From positions 682,001-746,000 of the forward strand of contig CAIJRD010000002.1 in the NCBI GenBank assembly GCA_903822975.1: a stretch of DNA of 64,000 nt. Direction: 5' to 3'. This stretch comes from an uncultured Sinobacteraceae bacterium (lineage in GTDB: Bacteria > Pseudomonadota > Gammaproteobacteria > Nevskiales > Nevskiaceae). Position numbers and translations under genes: made by a program. Positions 62,756-64,000 of this stretch are shown in pieces; position 1 is the first letter of the stretch; each line of letters opens with the position of its first letter. Under the pieces are notes generated by a model. That model worked only from the letters and a program-made list of their open reading frames with translations, had not been told where the DNA came from and made no database searches.

Positions 62756-63739
62756 TTACTGGCACACCCCAGCGCCATAAACCTGCAACTGGGTGAGCAC
62801 GCTGGCCACACCGCCGAGCGTCAGACGTGCCGCGTCGTAAGGCGTGGTCGACACACCGGCGCTGACAAACTTCTTCGAAGGATCGTTGAGGATGCCGAGT
62901 AGGTCCAGCTTCAGCAGCGCGTTTTGACCGGCCGAGTCGGGCGTGTCGATGCCGTTCAGTCGCGTCGTGACATTTACGGTCTGCAGCAGATCGAGCGTCA
63001 GTAGCGGCGCATCGGGCACCGCCACGACGAAGCCGGCGATGCTGCCCGCCGGGAACGTGGTCTTGGTATCGGCAACGGTGATCGAATTGCGGCCGTTGAG
63101 TAGTCCGGCGCTGATCGTCATCAATGCAAAGTTGTTGGTGTAGCTATCGACCACGTCGATGGCGTCGATGACCGAGCACCCGATACAAATGCCGTTGCCG
63201 TCGACTTTGGTAACCAAGGCGTCGCCGACCGGAATCTGCGTGAAGGTCTTGCCGTCGGGGCACTGCACCGGAGGTGGCGTCGTGCAATCGCTGGAACCGT
63301 CTGGACAGGTCATTCCGCCGGAGGTCCCGCCACCGGTTGATCCGGTTGAGCCGCCACCCGTACTGCCGGTCGCACCGCCGCTGGTGCCACCCGTCAAGCC
63401 GCCTGCGGTACCGCCACTGGTGCCGCCCGTGAGGCCGCCGGCGGTTCCGCCATTGGTGCCACCCGAAGTTCCACCAGTCGCTCCGCCACTGCTCGCGCCC
63501 GAGCTTCCGCCGGTGCTGCCGCCCGTATCACCCGTGGTCGTTCCGCCGGTCGCGCCCGTTGTGGCGCCGCCGGTTTCGCCGGTTGTGGTTCCACCGGTGC
63601 TGCCGCTCGTGGTTCCCCCAACGATTGTGGTGTCGGTTCCAGGGCCATCGGCGCAGCCCGCTGTCATCAGCGCCACAGTCCCCATCAATGCAGGAACGCA
63701 CAACCGCAGCAGCGACCCAAATATCAACGGCTTGATCAT
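62756..63739 (-). CDS. Gly/Thr-rich lipoprotein
   Basis: 327 residues from ATG 63739, with AGGA seven bases upstream; 38 further upstream codons lack support. The N-terminus is a lipoprotein signal with lipobox LMTAGC (Cys 29). Residues 35-155 are a low-complexity array of Gly, Thr and Ser (TTGETGG, SGGTAGGLTGG and similar), probably an extended linker. The last 160 residues form a beta-rich domain with three Cys near its start and ending VYGAGVCQ, without a recognised family. A paralogue begins 100 bases upstream and runs off the window. Probably outer-membrane anchored; function unknown. Confidence 0.75.
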   Translation of the reverse strand: MIKPLIFGSLLRLCVPALMGTVALMTAGCADGPGTDTTIVGGTTSGSTGGTTTGETGGATTGATGGTTTGDTGGSTGGSSGASSGGATGGTSGGTNGGTAGGLTGGTSGGTAGGLTGGTSGGATGSTGGGSTGSTGGGTSGGMTCPDGSSDCTTPPPVQCPDGKTFTQIPVGDALVTKVDGNGICIGCSVIDAIDVVDSYTNNFALMTISAGLLNGRNSITVADTKTTFPAGSIAGFVVAVPDAPLLTLDLLQTVNVTTRLNGIDTPDSAGQNALLKLDLLGILNDPSKKFVSAGVSTTPYDAARLTLGGVASVLTQLQVYGAGVCQ

Positions 63740-63839
63740 GATTGATCCTGTTTGCTTCGAGACTGCAGCACCATGGCTTGTACTGAACGAAGGAGACCGC
63801 GGCGGAGCGCACTCAGCCGCGGTCGTGTTCAGCATCCGA

Positions 63840-64000
63840 CTACTGACACACACCTGCTCCGTAAACTTGCAACTGCGTCAGCGCGCTGACAACACCGCCG
63901 AGGGTCAAGCGCGCTGCGTTGTACGGCGTAGTCGACGGTCCGGCGCTGACGAATTTCTTCGATGGATCGCCCAGAATGCCGAGGATGTCGAGCTTGAGCG
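63840..64000 (-). CDS. Partial paralogue of the Gly/Thr-rich lipoprotein
   Basis: The last 52 codons of a gene cut by the window edge. They read LKLDILGILGDPSKKFVSAG and on to TQLQVYGAGVCQ, over 80 percent identical to the end of the 62756 gene. A tandem duplication in the same orientation. Confidence 0.85.
   Translation of the reverse strand, partial: LKLDILGILGDPSKKFVSAGPSTTPYNAARLTLGGVVSALTQLQVYGAGVCQ

Overview
The window is a patchwork of mobile and defence DNA from what is probably a gammaproteobacterium. A Xanthomonadales/Nevskiales-type host is an inference from gene style, base composition, orphan type II secretion genes and the integron fragments; nothing here proves it. The right end (about 60.67-64 kb) looks like ordinary host chromosome. 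It is separated from everything to its left by the 3' half of a tRNA-Pro(CGG) gene at 60617-60665, the usual scar of a genomic island inserted in a tRNA. A broken tyrosine integrase lies near the left edge (291-1381), so most of the window reads as one composite island.

Layout. 1.6-4.3 kb: a leftward four-gene operon of unknown function (Zn-finger-like protein, membrane protein, small protein, exported protein). 4.5-5.7 kb: a membrane-anchored PAN-domain protein. 5.9-7.7 kb: AbiEi/AbiEii type IV toxin-antitoxin with a palindromic operator. 8.2 kb: DUF4926 protein. 8.6-13.2 kb: a rightward four-gene cassette (PLD-like/SF2 helicase, 62-aa protein, SMC-like ATPase, 154-aa protein). 13.3-20.5 kb: a leftward dndB-C-D-E-A DNA phosphorothioation operon ending in an HNH-HIT fusion gene. 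21-22.7 kb: a divergent pair, membrane protein plus a second DGQHR (DndB-like) protein. 23-26.5 kb: a leftward operon of membrane protein, double M15-type peptidase and patatin phospholipase.

26.6-38.3 kb is bounded by direct repeats of 186 and 158 bp. It holds a 2164-aa exported SpvB/RHS toxin with a nuclease-like tip, a pentapeptide-like putative immunity protein, and, divergently, orphan type II secretion genes gspC and gspK. The right repeat cuts off an FRG-domain gene on one side and a probable antitoxin on the other, leaving its PIN toxin intact. 39.2-43.4 kb is an integrated mobilisable replicon remnant (mobA, mobC, parB, parA, candidate oriT and parS, strong terminator). 43.5-44.5 kb holds an integrase stub and small genes. 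44.6-48.4 kb is McrBC-type restriction. 48.4-49 kb is an IS66 remnant and an HTH gene. 49-52.4 kb is a GHKL-ATPase/DUF3883 protein. 52.5-57 kb contains an imuA fragment and what I read as a decayed chromosomal integron: intI with a large internal deletion, two divergent cassette genes, each followed by an identical 48-bp attC-like element, and an IS110/IS1111-type insertion beside the second one. 57-60.6 kb has an AlpA regulator, a doubly broken amidase/3D gene and a relB with a truncated relE.

How it fits together: DndABCDE would put sulphur into the host DNA backbone. The canonical DptFGH restriction genes are absent, so the helicase/ATPase cassette and the HNH-HIT protein are the natural candidates for the discriminating arm. 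AbiE, McrBC, the GHKL protein and possibly the patatin/peptidase operon add further anti-phage layers. The most unusual unit is the RHS toxin with its own GspC and GspK, which suggests a toxin that carries its own adaptor for the host type II secretion machine.
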